This document shows, one piece after another, positions 62,693 to 64,000 of a stretch of 64,000 bases of DNA. Each line of letters begins with the position of its first letter. The first letter of the stretch is position 1. Origin of the DNA: Glandiceps talaboti. Lineage: Eukaryota; Hemichordata; Enteropneusta; Spengelidae. Location: contig NC_135565.1 in the NCBI RefSeq assembly GCF_964340395.1, forward strand, positions 19,444,709-19,508,708, in the 5' to 3' direction. Under the pieces are notes generated by a model, which worked only from the letters and a program-made list of their open reading frames with translations, was not told where the DNA came from and did not search any database. Both the position numbers and the translations under genes were made by a program.

Positions 62693-64000
62693 TTGATTTA
62701 ACTTTATTACGCAATTTTCTTATTTCTATTTTTTCATATGCATGCATAGAAAGACAAAGACAGAAAAAGTACAGTGACCGCCTATAGTCAATTGAAAGAC
62801 TAGTCCTATAAAGGGTATCAGACTATACTCCTTAGGTCATTAATGATTAACCATGCCAATCTAAAAAAAATTGCGATGAGACCTAGAAATATATAGGTCA
62901 GGAATCACTTCGTGCCGCAATGTGGCTTCCCTATAGCGATTCAGCGATGGACATAGCCAGGGGGACATAGTCGGATAGTCGATAAAACTTTGATTTAGAG
63001 ACTCCAATTCGAAATGCTAACTGTGGACTAGTGGATTCACAATACTGTCATTGACAATGTAGTCAACATATACAATAATATCAAACAAACCTCAGACCGT
63101 TATGACTAGAAAAAAGCGGTGAAAAGGATAGTCTTTGTGTAAGTGTGTCTCGCTGTAAGGATAATATGACGGGCGTTGTAGATGATACCGCCTGGCTTTC
63201 AGGATTTTCTAAAACACCACGACTTATTTCTTATGTGACCATATTGTTCTGCATTCCCGGGCATATATTGCTATCATCTCTCGTGATAAAGCAATATGTC
63301 TACAGCTCAATATTTAAATAAAATAATATTTTGCTTCAGAAACAATTAACTGCATACCCAAAGAGTGAAAAAACTAGTACACAGCATACAAATACAACAA
63401 ATAAATGAAATGTCGTTCAAATGTTGTAGTACTGATTACAGGCTACATATTGTACAGGCGTAGCAGCATTTTTGAAAACGTGATATTTTGCAGTGAAATT
63501 TGTTTGAAGTTATATTTGGCAGAAACAGCATTTTTGTCGCTGCTGCAGAAAGTTTACTTTTTGCATTGGCATGTTTCAACCTTGGAGGTCTCCCCTTATA
63601 CCACCACGTTTCAACTATAAATATAGCCAAATACAATTGCATCAGATTTCAGCTCAAAACATCTGAGAAGTTTTTGCATACTAGACACAAAATATATGTA
63701 TGGTGTTGACAGGCATATGATCCTGTGGCTCATCGAGTTGATGATGAAAAAGACTGGATAATACCGGAAAGTTCTCAGTTTTTTCTTATTGTTCAAACCA
63801 TTTCTCGTTACCATTCTGACTAGCTTAGAATTCTCCTTCACGTTGCCCCATATTTCACAACTACCGTAAAACCAGGCCACTGTGCCTTACACTCTAATTT
63901 GACCCATCGTTCAACTTTGTCCAAAAGTTATAACAATCACCACTGTTGTGTTCAAATCATGGTTACTTGTAGTAACAGTTTGGGTTCATACATCATATTA

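Overview
The window is eukaryotic nuclear DNA from an animal. Its genes are split by GT-AG introns of 0.3-5.2 kb. It is AT-rich with many long microsatellites, and it carries a tRNA-derived SINE and several small inverted-repeat transposon families. Three genes are recognisable: a CLCA protein, a selenocysteine-type iodothyronine deiodinase and a tetraspanin. Together with the repeat style they suggest a marine invertebrate such as a cephalochordate, hemichordate or lophotrochozoan. I cannot name the species. No bacterial, viral or organellar gene was found.

Layout. (1) 1-6497: the 5' part of a CLCA-type secreted metalloprotease/chloride-channel regulator gene on the minus strand. Four exons are visible and the 3' part runs off the left edge. 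Its introns hold two minisatellites rich in TGACGT-like sites, a degenerate tandem array, and a long (GA)n tract beside one splice acceptor. (2) 6.5-22.9 kb: intergenic, with no convincing gene. It holds microsatellites, an inverted duplication (8.9-10.15 kb), six of seven copies of a roughly 100-bp MITE flanked by 8-bp target duplications, and one copy of a 349-bp AGGCCT-ended repeat. (3) 22.9-33.1 kb: a complete tetraspanin gene on the plus strand, with six shared coding exons and two in-frame alternative terminal exons. (4) 33.1-37.06 kb: intergenic repeats, including a TA-flanked hairpin MITE. (5) 37.06-48.2 kb: a complete five-exon deiodinase-family gene on the minus strand with an in-frame TGA exactly at the selenocysteine position, plus a TATA box. 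(6) 48.2-64 kb: gene-poor, with microsatellites, a minisatellite, a Penelope/hammerhead-like inverted repeat, a POU-octamer cluster and a tRNA-derived SINE.

The three genes show no shared pathway. They look like ordinary neighbours, so the interest lies in gene-level details (Sec codon, alternative 3' exons, decoy exon copy) and in the small mobile elements. Exon borders were derived by hand from splice consensus, reading-frame continuity and family motifs. No database search was possible.
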